A stretch of 64,000 nucleotides of DNA from assembly GCA_040112665.1 (NCBI GenBank), contig CP157796.1:62001-126000 (forward strand), in the 5' to 3' direction. Position 1 is the first letter of the stretch, and each line of letters begins with the position of its first letter. The notes under the pieces were generated by a model that was not told the DNA's origin, ran no database searches, and worked only from the letters and a program-made list of their open reading frames with translations. Shown here piece after piece: positions 16,726 through 27,196 of this stretch. The stretch is from Oceanicaulis sp. Its GTDB lineage: Bacteria; Pseudomonadota; Alphaproteobacteria; Caulobacterales; Maricaulaceae. Position numbers and translations under genes: made by a program.

Positions 16726-17360
16726 ATGCGCCCGCTCATGACACCTCGCCAGACGCCGTTCCGCGCCGAGAGCCGGCTCATCGCCGGTCTCGACGAGGCC
16801 GGGCGCGGACCGCTGGCCGGGCCGGTGGTGGCCGCCGCGGTGATCCTGCCGGCGGACTATTGCGACATCGAAGGCCTTGCGGGCATGACCGATTCCAAGG
16901 CGCTGACGGCGGCCAAGCGCGAGGCGCTGGCCGCCGAGATCCGCGCCTGCGCGCTGGTGGGCGTTGCGATCGCCGAGCCCGCCGAGATCGACCGGCTGAA
17001 CATTCTTCACGCCACCATGGCGGCGATGGCGCGCGCGCTTTGCGCCCTGCCCTGCGATCCGTGCGAAGCGCTGGTGGACGGCAACCGGCTGCCGGACGGC
17101 CTGCCCTGCCCGGCCCGCGCAATCGTGGGCGGCGACGGGACCGAGCCGGCGATCAGCGCGGCGAGCATCATCGCCAAGACGATGCGCGACCGGCTGATGG
17201 TCGCAGCGGACGCACGCTTTCCCGGCTACGGCTTCGCCAGCCACAAGGGCTACGCCAGCCCCACCCATCGCGCCGCGCTTCAGGAATTAGGCCCCACGCC
17301 CATCCATCGGTTAAGCTTCGCGCCGGTGCGAGAGGCGAGAGCGTCACAGCCGCTCATGAT

Positions 17361-17373
<13 letters not shown>
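16726..17373 (+). CDS. rnhB: ribonuclease HII
   Basis: The 215-residue enzyme removes RNA from RNA-DNA hybrids and misincorporated ribonucleotides. The catalytic Asp-Glu pair is in [17 protein letters not shown], a further Asp is in [14 protein letters not shown], and the last catalytic Asp is in the [10 protein letters not shown] and [11 protein letters not shown] region. RNase HII is usually 200-220 residues. The ATG at 16726 is chosen because AGCAAGG precedes it; a second ATG 12 bases later is also possible. It lies between the radical SAM gene and ccrM, and its 3' end contains the first GANTC site of the ccrM leader. Confidence 0.93.
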
Positions 17374-18543
<1,170 letters not shown>

Positions 18544-18568
18544 GCCGAAACCTAGTCACCGAACGGTC

Positions 18569-18713
18569 ACTCCCTCCCCTTGATGGGGAGGGTCCGGCCG
18601 AAGGCCGGGGGTGGGGTGAAGATCGTAGAGCGCGATACTCTGAGAACCCGGCGCTCCCCCACCCGACCCGGCGCTACGCGCCGGCCCACCCTCCCCGCAG
18701 AGGGGGAGGGAGT
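18569..18713. repeat. mirrored palindromic intergenic repeat element
   Basis: The left arm (18569-18616) holds a CTCCCTCCCC/GGGGAGGG hairpin, a CCGGCC/GGCCGG hairpin and GGGTGGGG. The right arm (18655-18713) is its inverted counterpart with a CCGGCGC/GCGCCGG stem. It lies between the convergent ccrM and mutY stops and may terminate transcription from both sides. It belongs to the same family as the element at 14321-14436. Confidence 0.8.
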
Positions 18714-18730
18714 AAGGGGCTGAATCCAGC

Positions 18731-19834
18731 TCACACCAGCCGGCGTTCGAGCCCGAGCCGGGCGGCTTTCATCATCACGCTTGGAAGCCCCGCCGATTTG
18801 AGATCGGCGAGCGGGACGAGCGCGCCGTCGCCTGGCGTCCAGCCGGACGGCGCCTCGGCGCACAGCACATCGAGATGCAGGGTGAAATGGGTGAAGACGT
18901 GGCGGACCTGTCCGGCCTCGCGCCAGCGTGCGGCGAACGGCGCGGCGCGTTCGATCGCGGCCTCTGCGGGGCCGCCCTCCGTCCAGTCCGTCCCCGGCAG
19001 CTCCATCATCGCGCCGAGCAGGCCTGTTTCCGGGCGGCGGCGCAGCCAGAGCGCGCCGTCAGAGACGACGTGAAAACACGTCCCCAGCCGCACCGGCTTG
19101 GGCTTTTTCTTCTCCTTGAGAGGGTAGCGGGTTTGCTCCCCCGCCTCGCGCGCGGCGCAGGCGAACGCCCAGGGACAGCGCCCGCAGGCGGGCGATTTCG
19201 GTGTACAGATCGTGGCGCCCAGATCCATGATCGCCTGGGCGTAATCGCCCGGCCGGTCGAGATCGGCCAAAGTCGCCGCGAGCGCCTTGATCGCCGGCTT
19301 TGACTTCGGCAGCGGGGTCTCCAGCGCGAAGATCCGGCTGATCACCCGCTCGACATTGCCGTCCACGACGCTGGCGGGCTTGTCGAAGGCCGCCGCGCGG
19401 ATGGCGTTGGCGGTGTAATCGCCCACCCCCGGCAGAGCGCGCAGCGCGTCGATCTCTTCAGGGAAGGCGCCGTCATGGATCTTCGAGACCACGCCCGCGC
19501 AGGCGTGCAGATTGCGTGCGCGGGCGTAATAGCCCAGCCCCGCCCAGGCCGCGAGCACGTCCTCGCGCGGCGCGGCGGCCAGCGCGTGCACGTTCGGCCA
19601 GCGGGCCAGGAAGCGCTCCCAGTAGGGCGTCGCATGCGGCACCGTCGTCTGCTGCAGCATGATTTCCGAAAGCCAGACGGCGTAGGGGTCGGCCGTGCGC
19701 CCCGCCGCGCGGTCTTCGGGCCGCACCCGCCAGGGCAGCGTCCGGCCCTCGGCGTCGTACCATTTCAGCAGCGCGGTTCGCAGCGCGCCGGCTTGCGCGT
19801 CCGCGCGGGCGGCTGCGTCCTCAGGCGTCGACAT
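18731..19834 (-). CDS. mutY: A/G-specific adenine DNA glycosylase
   Basis: The 367-residue protein removes adenine mispaired with 8-oxoguanine. Its N-terminal helix-hairpin-helix domain contains SEIMLQQTTVPHATPYWERF and the LPGVGDYTANAI hairpin followed by the catalytic Asp in SVVDGNVERV. The 4Fe-4S cluster motif C-x6-C-x2-C-x5-C is intact in CTPKSPACGRCPWAFAC. The C-terminal NUDIX-like domain recognises the lesion. I chose the ATG at 19834; an upstream ATG at 19852 is possible and neither has a strong ribosome site. It is divergent from dciA, 58 bases away. Confidence 0.93.
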   Translation of the reverse strand: MSTPEDAAARADAQAGALRTALLKWYDAEGRTLPWRVRPEDRAAGRTADPYAVWLSEIMLQQTTVPHATPYWERFLARWPNVHALAAAPREDVLAAWAGLGYYARARNLHACAGVVSKIHDGAFPEEIDALRALPGVGDYTANAIRAAAFDKPASVVDGNVERVISRIFALETPLPKSKPAIKALAATLADLDRPGDYAQAIMDLGATICTPKSPACGRCPWAFACAAREAGEQTRYPLKEKKKPKPVRLGTCFHVVSDGALWLRRRPETGLLGAMMELPGTDWTEGGPAEAAIERAAPFAARWREAGQVRHVFTHFTLHLDVLCAEAPSGWTPGDGALVPLADLKSAGLPSVMMKAARLGLERRLV

Positions 19835-19892
19835 GGGTTTCGCACCGCTCATGACTTGCGCAAGGCCCGCCCCCGCGCGATCCTCAAACACC

Positions 19893-20474
19893 ATGAGCCG
19901 TTTCGACCATCCTTCAAGTGCGCCGCCGCAGCGCCGCAGGATCGTTCGCTCCGCCCCCGGCGAAGCGGAGGACGCCTGGCGCTGGGCGGACGGCCATCGC
20001 GGACGGCCCGCCGCCGCCCCGCCGCCGAGCGCGGGCCGCGCGGCGGTGAAGGCGATGCGCACGCTCACCAAGCAGCTCAGCCCCGCCATGGCCGAGCTCG
20101 ACGCGAACTGGGAAGCGATCGTCGGCCCGCAGCTCGCGGCATACACTCGGCCTGAGAAGTTCCAGTCCGGCGCGGGCGGGCTGACGCTGGCGGTGCGCGC
20201 GCGCGGCCCGGCGGCGGCTCTGGTGGAAGCCCAGGCGCCGCGCATCCTCGAGCGCGTGGCCCGCTATTCGGGCAAGGCGGCCAGGCGGCTGAAGATCGTT
20301 CAGGGCCCGCTCAATGAAAGTTTCGCGCCCGGACGGGTGCGCAGCCGGCGCATCACGAAGGTCGCCCGGCTTGACGACGGACGCAAAAACCTCGACGCCC
20401 TGATGGAAGACTGGGCCAGGGCCGTGGCGCAACGCGAAGGCGCCGCCGCGGGAGACGACCACGGGAAGGACTGA
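19893..20474 (+). CDS. DciA-like DUF721 protein (replicative helicase loader)
   Basis: The 193-residue protein has an N-terminal disordered basic region (about 50 residues rich in Arg, Ala and Pro). The DUF721 domain follows: LTKQLSPAMAELDANWEAIVGPQLAAYTRPEKF and LTLAVRARGPAAALVEAQAPRILERV. DciA proteins help load the DnaB helicase at the origin in bacteria without DnaC, as alphaproteobacteria are. The ATG at 19893 is the first in frame after the divergent mutY start. A short acidic-basic tail ends four bases from the DsbA-like gene. A strong housekeeping neighbourhood (mutY, smc, ccrM) supports the call. Confidence 0.85.
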   Translation: MSRFDHPSSAPPQRRRIVRSAPGEAEDAWRWADGHRGRPAAAPPPSAGRAAVKAMRTLTKQLSPAMAELDANWEAIVGPQLAAYTRPEKFQSGAGGLTLAVRARGPAAALVEAQAPRILERVARYSGKAARRLKIVQGPLNESFAPGRVRSRRITKVARLDDGRKNLDALMEDWARAVAQREGAAAGDDHGKD

Positions 20475-20477
20475 GAC

Positions 20478-21521
20478 ATGATGAACCGCACGCTCGCCAT
20501 TTTCGCCGCCGGGATCGGGGCGTTCGCGCTGACCGCCTGCGGCGGCGCGGACAGCGCTTCGGGGCGCACACAGTTCGAGCGCGAAAACGATATCGCCAAG
20601 GGCTCGGCCGAAGCGCCGGTGACGATGATCGAGTACGCCTCGGTCGCCTGCGGCGGCTGCGCGGCCTGGCATGAGAGCGCCTACCCCGTCGTGCAGGAGT
20701 ATATCGAGAGCGGCGATGTGCGCTTCGTCTTCCGCGAGATGATCACCGGCCAGCCCCAGCTCGCCATCGCCGGCTTCATGCTGGCCGAATGCGCGCCGGA
20801 CGATCGGTATTTCGATGTCATCGACGTCCTGTTCGAACAGCAGCGCGCGCTGTTCACCGCCATGCAGCGCGGCCAGGCGCGCGATCAGTTTGAATCGATC
20901 GCCCGCTCGGCCGGCCTGTCGGACGACGAGTTCCGCCAGTGCATGCAGAACGAGGAAGTGCTCCAGCAGGTGCGCGCCGCGTCCGAGCAGGCCTCCGCGG
21001 ACGGGATCGGCTCCACGCCGACCTTCATCCTGAACGGTCAGCAGCTCGAGACCGTCTCCGCCCCGTCGGGCGGCGGTCAGGTCTGGGCGGTGAACGGCGA
21101 TCCGCTCGCCGACGCGTCCGGCCCCATTCCCGCCGATTTCGCGGGCGAGACTTTCGAACGAATCATTCTTTACTTCAAAGCTCGCGCCGAGGGCCGGGAT
21201 CCGGCCGAAGGCGCGCCCGCTGCGACCGAAGAGGCCGCCGAACCTGCGGCGGCGACTGAGGCCGCGACCGGGGCCGCGACCGAGGCGACCGAAGCTGAAG
21301 CGCCCGCAGAAGGCGCGGAAACCGGCGAGACGGCTCCGGCCCAGGGCGCTGAAGGCGAGACGTCCGAGCCGGCCGGTGAAACCGCCGAAGGCTCTGAAGC
21401 CGCAAACGGCGGCGAAGCGGGAGACGCCGAGGGCGAGACGGGCGACGCGCCCGCCGAGACCGAGGCGACCGAAGACGAAGACGGTGCGGAAAACGCGCCG
21501 CAGGATGGCGGCGCCGGCTAG
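20478..21521 (+). CDS. DsbA-family thioredoxin-fold lipoprotein with acidic tail
   Basis: The 347-residue protein has a lipoprotein signal (lipobox LTAC, Cys21) followed by a thioredoxin-fold domain with the active site CGGC at 58-61. The cis-Pro region GIGSTPTFIL is near residue 180. The last hundred residues are a low-complexity Ala/Glu/Thr/Gly stretch with strong negative charge. DsbA-like proteins oxidise cysteine pairs in exported proteins; CGGC is a slightly unusual pair. It sits between dciA and smc, a layout seen in relatives. The ATG at 20478 is followed by a second ATG three bases later; either may be the start. Confidence 0.85.
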   Translation: MMNRTLAIFAAGIGAFALTACGGADSASGRTQFERENDIAKGSAEAPVTMIEYASVACGGCAAWHESAYPVVQEYIESGDVRFVFREMITGQPQLAIAGFMLAECAPDDRYFDVIDVLFEQQRALFTAMQRGQARDQFESIARSAGLSDDEFRQCMQNEEVLQQVRAASEQASADGIGSTPTFILNGQQLETVSAPSGGGQVWAVNGDPLADASGPIPADFAGETFERIILYFKARAEGRDPAEGAPAATEEAAEPAAATEAATGAATEATEAEAPAEGAETGETAPAQGAEGETSEPAGETAEGSEAANGGEAGDAEGETGDAPAETEATEDEDGAENAPQDGGAG

Positions 21522-21561
21522 ACCGGGAAAAACCGGCGGCGGGCGCCAGTGGAGGCGGTGA

Positions 21562-24500
21562 GTGAAGTTCACCCAGCTGCGCCTGGCCGGTTTCAAGTCG
21601 TTCGTCGACCCGACCGAGCTGAAGATCGATCCCGGTCTGACCGGCGTGATCGGTCCGAACGGCTGCGGCAAATCCAACCTGCTCGAAGCGCTGCGCTGGG
21701 TGATGGGGGCGACCTCGGCCAAGTCGCTGCGCGGCGGCGGCATGGAAGACGTGATCTTCGCGGGCACCGACAGCCGCGCCGCGCGTGAGCGCGCTGAAGT
21801 CACGCTGACCATCGACAACACCGACCGCCGCGCGCCCGCCCAGTTCAACGACGCCGAAATCCTCGAGGTCGTCCGCCGGATCACCCGGGGCAAGGGATCG
21901 GATTACACGATCAACGGCGAGGACGTGCGGGCCAAGGACGTCCAGCTTCTGTTCGCCGACGCAGGCACCGGCGCGAATTCGCCCGCCCTCGTCCGTCAGG
22001 GCCAGATCTCCGAGCTGATCAACGCCAAGCCGGAAAACCGCCGACGGGTCCTGGAAGAAGCCGCGGGCGTGGCCGGCCTGCGCGCCCGCCGGCGCGAGGC
22101 GCAGCTCAGGCTCGATGCGGCCGAGACCAATCTCGGGCGGCTGCAGGAGATCGTCGAGGATCTCGACGGCCGCTACGCCGCCCTGCAGCGCCAGGCCAAG
22201 CAGGCCGGCCGGTATCGCGAACTCAGCCAGTCGATCCGGGGCTTCGAGGCTCTGGTCTGGCTCAGGCGCTGGAGCGATGCGAAGACCGCCGCCGAGGCCG
22301 CCGAAGCCGCGCTGAAAGAGGCGGACGCGGCGGCTGAAAAGGCGATGGTCGAAGCGGCGGTGAAAACCCGCGAGGCCGAAGCGGCCAGCGCGACCGTCCA
22401 GCCCTTGCGCGAGGCCGAAGCCGACGCCGCCGCTGCGCTGAGGCTGGCTGAACGCACGCGCGACCAGCTCGACCGCGACCTCACCGAAGCGCGCGCCGCG
22501 ATTGTCCGCCTGGGCGAGAAGCTCGCTGACCTTGATCGCAACGTCGCCCGCGAGGCCGAGCTGCATGGCGAGGCGAAGACCGCGCTCGACCGGCTGAAAT
22601 CGGGCCTTTCGCGCCTGAAAGACGAGTCCCGCGAAGACGGCGCCGCACAAGCCAGGGCCGAAGCCGCCCTCGCCGACGCCGACAAGGCCCGCGCCAAGGC
22701 CGAGAGCGAACTCGACGCCGCCGCCAGCGCCGGCGCGCAGGTCCGCGCCCGGCGCGACGCCGCGCGCCGCGACGCCGAGGCCGCCCGCCAGCGCGCCGAA
22801 AAACTCGAACGCGAAGCGGAAAGCGCACGCGAGGCGATCACCCGCTTCGAAGCGGAGACCGCGCCCGATCTGGGCGGGCTCGAAGCGAAATCGCAAACCG
22901 CCGGCGAGGCGCTCGACGAAGCGCGCGCCTCGCTCGAAGCCGCCGAAGCCCGGCTCGAAATAGCGCGTGCCGAGGCCGCTGAAGCGCGCGAGACCGCCCG
23001 CGCCGCCGAGAGCGAGGTGAGCGCGCTCGATCGGGAAGCCCAGAGCCTCGAGCGCCTGCTCGCCGGCGGCGAAATCGAGAACGCGGCGATCGAACAGGTG
23101 CGCGCCGCGCCGGGCTATGAAGCCGCGCTGGCCGCCGCGCTGGGCGAGGACCTGGAAGCCAGCCTCGCCGCCGACGGCGTGCGGCGCTGGACCGGCGGCG
23201 GAGCGGAAACGGCCCCCCTGCCCGGCGGCGCGGAAGCCCTGAGCGCCCATGTCGACGCCCCCGCCGCCCTCGCCGTCCGGCTCGCCGCGATCGGGGTGGT
23301 GGACGAAGACCGGCTCGACGCGCTGGCGAAGGATCTCGCGCCCGGCCAGCGTCTGGTGACGAAATCCGGCGCGCTGCGGCGCTGGGACGGGTTCGCTGCG
23401 GAAGCCGGCGCGCCCGGCGCAGCCGCCGTCCGGCTGGAGACCCGCAATCGCCTGGCCGAGATCGAAGCCCGCCGCGAGGACGCCCACCGCGAAGCCGCCC
23501 GGGTCGCGGACGCCGTGCCCGGCAAGGCCGACGCCGCCTCCGACGCTGAAACCGCCGCCCGCGCGGCGCGCGACACGGTGCGCACGCGCGAGACCGAATT
23601 GCGCGCTGCAGACGCCGCGCTCGCCAACGCCCGCGCCGAAGCTGCGCGCGCCGAAGCGCGCAAGGCCGGGCTCGCCGATGCGCTCGACCGCGCCGAAGCC
23701 CGGCTCGCCTCGGCCCGCGAGGATGTCGCGACCGCCGAAGCCGCCCAGGCCGAAGCCGACGCCGCAGAGGACGGGGCGGAGCGAATCGAGGCCGCCCGCG
23801 CCAAAGCCGAGCGCGCCCGCTCCGCCGCCGCGGACGCGCGCGCCGCGCTTGAAACCGTCAAGCGCGAGGCCCAGGGCCGCCGCCACCGCATCGCCGCCCT
23901 CGAACGCGAGCACGCCGACTGGTCCAGGCGCGAGCACAGCGCGCGCGAGCGGCTGACCGCGCTTGAAACCGCCAAGGCCGAGACCGAAGCCGAGCTCGAA
24001 GCCGCCAAGGCCCGCCCCGGCGCGCTCGAAGCCAAGCGCCCCGAGCTGATCGAAGCCCTGCAGGAGGCTGAAAAGCGCGCCAACGAAGCCCGCGCCCGGG
24101 TCGCCGAAGCCGAGACCGGCCAGCGCGATCTCGACGCCGCCCTGCGCGCCGCGGAGAAATCCGCCGCCGACGCTCGCGAGACCCGCGCCGGCGCGCACGC
24201 CCGCCTGGTCGCCGCCGGCGAACGGCTGGAGGAGACGACCCGCCGGCTCACCGACGCCACCGGCGAATCACCCGACGCGCTGGCCGCGCGGTCGAAAAAC
24301 TCCGAGTTCGCCCAGCTCTCCACAGACGAACTCGAGCGCCGGCTGGACGAAGCGCGCCTCGCCCGCGAACGGCTCGGCGCGGTCAATCTCAGGGCCGACG
24401 CGGAAAGCCGCGAACTCGACGCGGAACGCGAACGGCTCAAGCGCGAGCGAGACGATTTGATCGAGGCGGTCGCCCGCCTCAGGAAAGCGGTCGACACGCT

Positions 24501-24999
24501 CTCGCGCGAAGGCCGGGCGCGACTTCTGGAAGCCTTCGAGGTGGTCAACGGCCACTTCCAGACCCTGTTCGAAACATTGTTCGGCGGCGGCCGGGCCGAG
24601 CTCGCGCTGACCGAGAACGACGATCCGCTGGAAGCCGGGCTGGAAATCTACGCCTGCCCGCCGGGCAAGAAGATGGAGACGATGAGCCTGATGAGCGGCG
24701 GCGAGCAGGCGCTGACCGCCACCGCGCTCATCTTCGCGGTGTTCCTCGTCAGCCCCGCCCCGGTCTGCGTGCTGGACGAGGTCGACGCCCCGCTCGACGA
24801 TGCGAATGTGGACCGCTACTGCACCATGCTCGAGCAGATGCGCGCCATGACGGAGACCCGATTCCTGGTGATCACGCACAACCCGGTGACCATGAGCCGT
24901 ATGGACCGTCTGTTCGGTGTGACCATGGGCGAACGCGGCGTCTCCCAGCTCGTCTCGGTGAACCTGCGCGCCGCCGAAGCGATGCTGGCGGCGGAGTAG
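21562..24999 (+). CDS. smc: chromosome segregation ATPase SMC
   Basis: The 1145-residue SMC protein compacts and separates sister chromosomes with ScpA and ScpB. The N-terminal head has Walker A GPNGCGKS (residues 31-38). Two long Ala/Glu/Arg-rich coiled coils flank a hinge at about residues 500-640. The C-terminal head has the signature LMSGGEQALTATALIF and Walker B CVLDEVDAPLDD. The length is typical. The GTG at 21562 has GGAGG six bases upstream. ScpA and ScpB are not in the window. It lies in a region shared with Caulobacter between dsbA and the ATP synthase genes. Confidence 0.96.
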   Translation: MKFTQLRLAGFKSFVDPTELKIDPGLTGVIGPNGCGKSNLLEALRWVMGATSAKSLRGGGMEDVIFAGTDSRAARERAEVTLTIDNTDRRAPAQFNDAEILEVVRRITRGKGSDYTINGEDVRAKDVQLLFADAGTGANSPALVRQGQISELINAKPENRRRVLEEAAGVAGLRARRREAQLRLDAAETNLGRLQEIVEDLDGRYAALQRQAKQAGRYRELSQSIRGFEALVWLRRWSDAKTAAEAAEAALKEADAAAEKAMVEAAVKTREAEAASATVQPLREAEADAAAALRLAERTRDQLDRDLTEARAAIVRLGEKLADLDRNVAREAELHGEAKTALDRLKSGLSRLKDESREDGAAQARAEAALADADKARAKAESELDAAASAGAQVRARRDAARRDAEAARQRAEKLEREAESAREAITRFEAETAPDLGGLEAKSQTAGEALDEARASLEAAEARLEIARAEAAEARETARAAESEVSALDREAQSLERLLAGGEIENAAIEQVRAAPGYEAALAAALGEDLEASLAADGVRRWTGGGAETAPLPGGAEALSAHVDAPAALAVRLAAIGVVDEDRLDALAKDLAPGQRLVTKSGALRRWDGFAAEAGAPGAAAVRLETRNRLAEIEARREDAHREAARVADAVPGKADAASDAETAARAARDTVRTRETELRAADAALANARAEAARAEARKAGLADALDRAEARLASAREDVATAEAAQAEADAAEDGAERIEAARAKAERARSAAADARAALETVKREAQGRRHRIAALEREHADWSRREHSARERLTALETAKAETEAELEAAKARPGALEAKRPELIEALQEAEKRANEARARVAEAETGQRDLDAALRAAEKSAADARETRAGAHARLVAAGERLEETTRRLTDATGESPDALAARSKNSEFAQLSTDELERRLDEARLARERLGAVNLRADAESRELDAERERLKRERDDLIEAVARLRKAVDTLSREGRARLLEAFEVVNGHFQTLFETLFGGGRAELALTENDDPLEAGLEIYACPPGKKMETMSLMSGGEQALTATALIFAVFLVSPAPVCVLDEVDAPLDDANVDRYCTMLEQMRAMTETRFLVITHNPVTMSRMDRLFGVTMGERGVSQLVSVNLRAAEAMLAAE

Positions 25000-25047
25000 C
25001 CGGAAAAGCTCAGCAATTTCAATACGAAACGGGCTGGCCGAGCTTGC

Positions 25048-25074
25048 TTGACTTGGTATAGGCCCGCTTATAGG
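25048..25074 (+). promoter_or_regulatory. candidate promoter for the atp F0 operon
   Basis: TTGACT (25048-25053) and TATAGG (25069-25074) are 15 bases apart, 47 bases before the atpI ATG. This is a reasonable match to the alphaproteobacterial housekeeping pattern, with a weak -10 end. Confidence 0.45.
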
Positions 25075-25120
25075 GTGCGCGCGCCTGAAGGGGGAGGTCT
25101 TCTTCGGGCCGCTGATCAGA

Positions 25121-25432
25121 ATGTCCCGCCTAGACGATCCGAACCAAGACCAGACCGACCGCGAGGATTTCGAACGCCGGCTTGAAGCCCGGCTCGAAAA
25201 ACGGCGGGCGGAAACCGCGTCGAAAGCTCCCTCGAACTGGAGCCAGGGCGTGCGCTACGGATCGGAATTCGCAGGCGGGGTTCTGGCCGGCGCCGGGATC
25301 GGCTATCTGGCCGATCTGGCGTTCGGCTGGAGCCCGTGGGGTCTTCTTTCCGGCGTCCTTCTGGGTTTCGCGGCGGGCACGCTGAACGTGGTGCGCGCCG
25401 CTCAGAGCATGAACCGCGACGGAGACGCCTGA
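25121..25432 (+). CDS. atpI: F0F1 ATP synthase assembly protein AtpI/AtpZ-like
   Basis: The 103-residue protein has a charged N-terminal region and two transmembrane helices (AGGVLAGAGIGYLADLAFG and WGLLSGVLLGFAAGTLNVV). This is the usual form of the AtpI-like protein that helps assemble the c-ring or supply magnesium. It is first in the operon, 63 bases before the a-subunit gene. The short sequence gives limited support beyond topology and position. Confidence 0.82.
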   Translation: MSRLDDPNQDQTDREDFERRLEARLEKRRAETASKAPSNWSQGVRYGSEFAGGVLAGAGIGYLADLAFGWSPWGLLSGVLLGFAAGTLNVVRAAQSMNRDGDA

Positions 25433-25495
25433 GGGGCGCGGCGCGGAAAAGACGAAGCCGGGCGCGGCGCGCCCACAGTGAAAAAGGGGCCGGGC

Positions 25496-26275
25496 GTGGC
25501 TGACGCGACTAACCCGATCGAGCAGTTCAAGATCAAGGTCATCGCGCCGTTCGAAGTCGGCGGGGTCGACCTGTCGTTCACGAACTCCGCCTATTTCATG
25601 ATCGTCTCGACCGTGCTGGTCGCGGGCCTTCTGTGGATGTCGATGTCGCGCCGCGCGCTCGTTCCGGGCCGCGCGCAATCGGTCGCGGAGCTGCTCTACG
25701 AGTTCGTCGCGGGCATGATCCGCTCGACCGCCGGCGATGCGGGCCTGAAATTCTTCCCCTTCGTCTTCACGCTGTTCGCCTTCATCCTGATGGGCAACAT
25801 GCTGGGGATGATGCCGTACTTCCCGGCGCCGGACTTCAAGGGATTCACCTTCACCTCCCACATCATCGTCACCTTCGCCATGGCGCTTCTGGTGATGGCA
25901 ATCGTGGTCGGCTACGGCGTGTTCAAGCACGGGCTGAAATTCTTCTCCCTGTTCTTCCCCGCCGGCGTGCCCTGGCCGCTCTACATCCTTCTCACCCCGA
26001 TCGAGATCATCTCCTTCCTGTCGCGTCCGGTGACTCTCGGGGTTCGTCTGTTCGCAAACATGCTGGCCGGCCACATCCTTCTGAAGGTGTTCGCCGGCTT
26101 CATCGTGATGCTGGGTTCGGTGGGGGCGCTGGGCGTCCTCGGCGCCGTGGCCCCGCTGGTCATGGTCGTCGCGCTGACCGCGCTGGAGTTCCTGGTGGCT
26201 TTCCTCCAGGCCTACGTGTTCGCCGTGCTGACCTGCATCTATCTCTCCGACGCGCTCCATCCGGGGCACCACTAG
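25496..26275 (+). CDS. atpB: ATP synthase F0 subunit a
   Basis: This is the membrane proton-channel half next to the c-ring. The 259-residue protein has about five hydrophobic helices. It carries the essential Arg in [19 protein letters not shown] and the [17 protein letters not shown] ending, both diagnostic of subunit a. The chosen start is GTG at 25496, with AAGGGG at 25484-25489; a GTG at 25478 has no good ribosome site and would add six residues. It is second in the operon and precedes atpE by 57 bases. Confidence 0.94.
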   Translation: MADATNPIEQFKIKVIAPFEVGGVDLSFTNSAYFMIVSTVLVAGLLWMSMSRRALVPGRAQSVAELLYEFVAGMIRSTAGDAGLKFFPFVFTLFAFILMGNMLGMMPYFPAPDFKGFTFTSHIIVTFAMALLVMAIVVGYGVFKHGLKFFSLFFPAGVPWPLYILLTPIEIISFLSRPVTLGVRLFANMLAGHILLKVFAGFIVMLGSVGALGVLGAVAPLVMVVALTALEFLVAFLQAYVFAVLTCIYLSDALHPGHH

Positions 26276-26332
26276 TCGGGCAGATCCACCCTCTTCATCC
26301 ATCCGCACCGTTCATCTACGAGGAGTATCGAC

Positions 26333-26560
26333 ATGGAAGCGGAAGCCGCGAAATACATCGGCGCTGGTCTGGCCACCTTCGGCATGCTGGGCGCCGCGCT
26401 GGGCGTGGGCAACATCTTCTCCAGCTTCCTGGCTGGCGCGCTGCGCAACCCGTCCGCCGCTCAGGGCCAGTTCGGCAACCTGATCTTCGGCTTCGCCGTG
26501 ACCGAAGCGCTGGGCATCTTCTCGCTGCTCATCGCGCTTCTTCTGCTGTTCGTCGTCTAA
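26333..26560 (+). CDS. atpE: ATP synthase F0 subunit c
   Basis: The 75-residue proteolipid forms the rotating c-ring. It has two membrane helices joined by the polar loop [10 protein letters not shown], with the proton-binding carboxylate Glu58 in [11 protein letters not shown]. Glutamate rather than aspartate at this site is common in alphaproteobacteria. The size is typical. There is an AGGAG site upstream of the ATG. The gene is third in the F0 operon. Confidence 0.95.
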   Translation: MEAEAAKYIGAGLATFGMLGAALGVGNIFSSFLAGALRNPSAAQGQFGNLIFGFAVTEALGIFSLLIALLLLFVV

Positions 26561-26659
26561 CACCTCGGACGACGGTCGCGGTTCAGTTCGCCGGGCGGCC
26601 CCAGGGCCGTCCGGCGCGAACCGTCTTCAGGAAGCCTTGCAGCTCAAGGGAGGCCGCCC

Positions 26660-27193
26660 GTGACGGCGCCGCAAACCCCTGAAGGTGCGGACTACGCAGC
26701 CGAAGCCGCGTTCCCGCCCTTCGATCCGACCTATTTCGGCTCGCAGCTCTTCTGGCTGGCGATCAGCTTCGCGCTGCTCTACTTCCTGCTGTCGCGCTTC
26801 GTGCTGCCGCGCATCGGCGGCGCCATCGAAGAGCGGCGGGACCGGATCGCAGACGATCTCGACGCCGCCGCCGACATGAAGGCGCAGGCCGACGAGACCG
26901 TGAAGGCCTATGAAAAGGAACTCGCCGACGCCCGCGCCCGCGCCTCTGCAGTCGCCGCCGAAGCGAAGTCCGCCGCTGACGCCGAGATCGCCGAGGCCAC
27001 CCGCGAGGCCGACGCCGAACTCGGCGCCAAGCTCGAGGAAAGCGAAGCCCGCATCCGCGAGGCGCGCGAAACGGCGCTCGCCGAAGTGCGCTCCATCGCC
27101 GCCGGGGCCGCGGCTGCGGCCGCCGAACGTCTGGCCGGCCTCGACGTCGCAGACGCCGACGCCGAAGCCGCCGTCGACCAGGTCCGGGGGTAA
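26660..27193 (+). CDS. ATP synthase F0 subunit b'
   Basis: The 177-residue protein has a leader of about 25 residues, one membrane helix ([20 protein letters not shown]) and a long Ala/Glu/Arg-rich coiled coil that forms the stator. It pairs with the following gene product. Photosynthetic bacteria and alphaproteobacteria encode two divergent b subunits, usually called b and b'. This first one, with an acidic N-terminal leader before the helix, is the b'-type. The start is an ATG-like codon at 26660 (GTG) with AAGGGAGG upstream. Confidence 0.9.
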   Translation: MTAPQTPEGADYAAEAAFPPFDPTYFGSQLFWLAISFALLYFLLSRFVLPRIGGAIEERRDRIADDLDAAADMKAQADETVKAYEKELADARARASAVAAEAKSAADAEIAEATREADAELGAKLEESEARIREARETALAEVRSIAAGAAAAAAERLAGLDVADADAEAAVDQVRG

Positions 27194-27196
27194 GCC

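Noticed and set aside
21175..24198. A 1007-residue open frame antisense to smc
   Set aside because: High-GC alphaproteobacterial genes leave long stop-free antisense frames. This one is Gly/Ala/Arg-rich low complexity and lies on a clear SMC gene with intact motifs.
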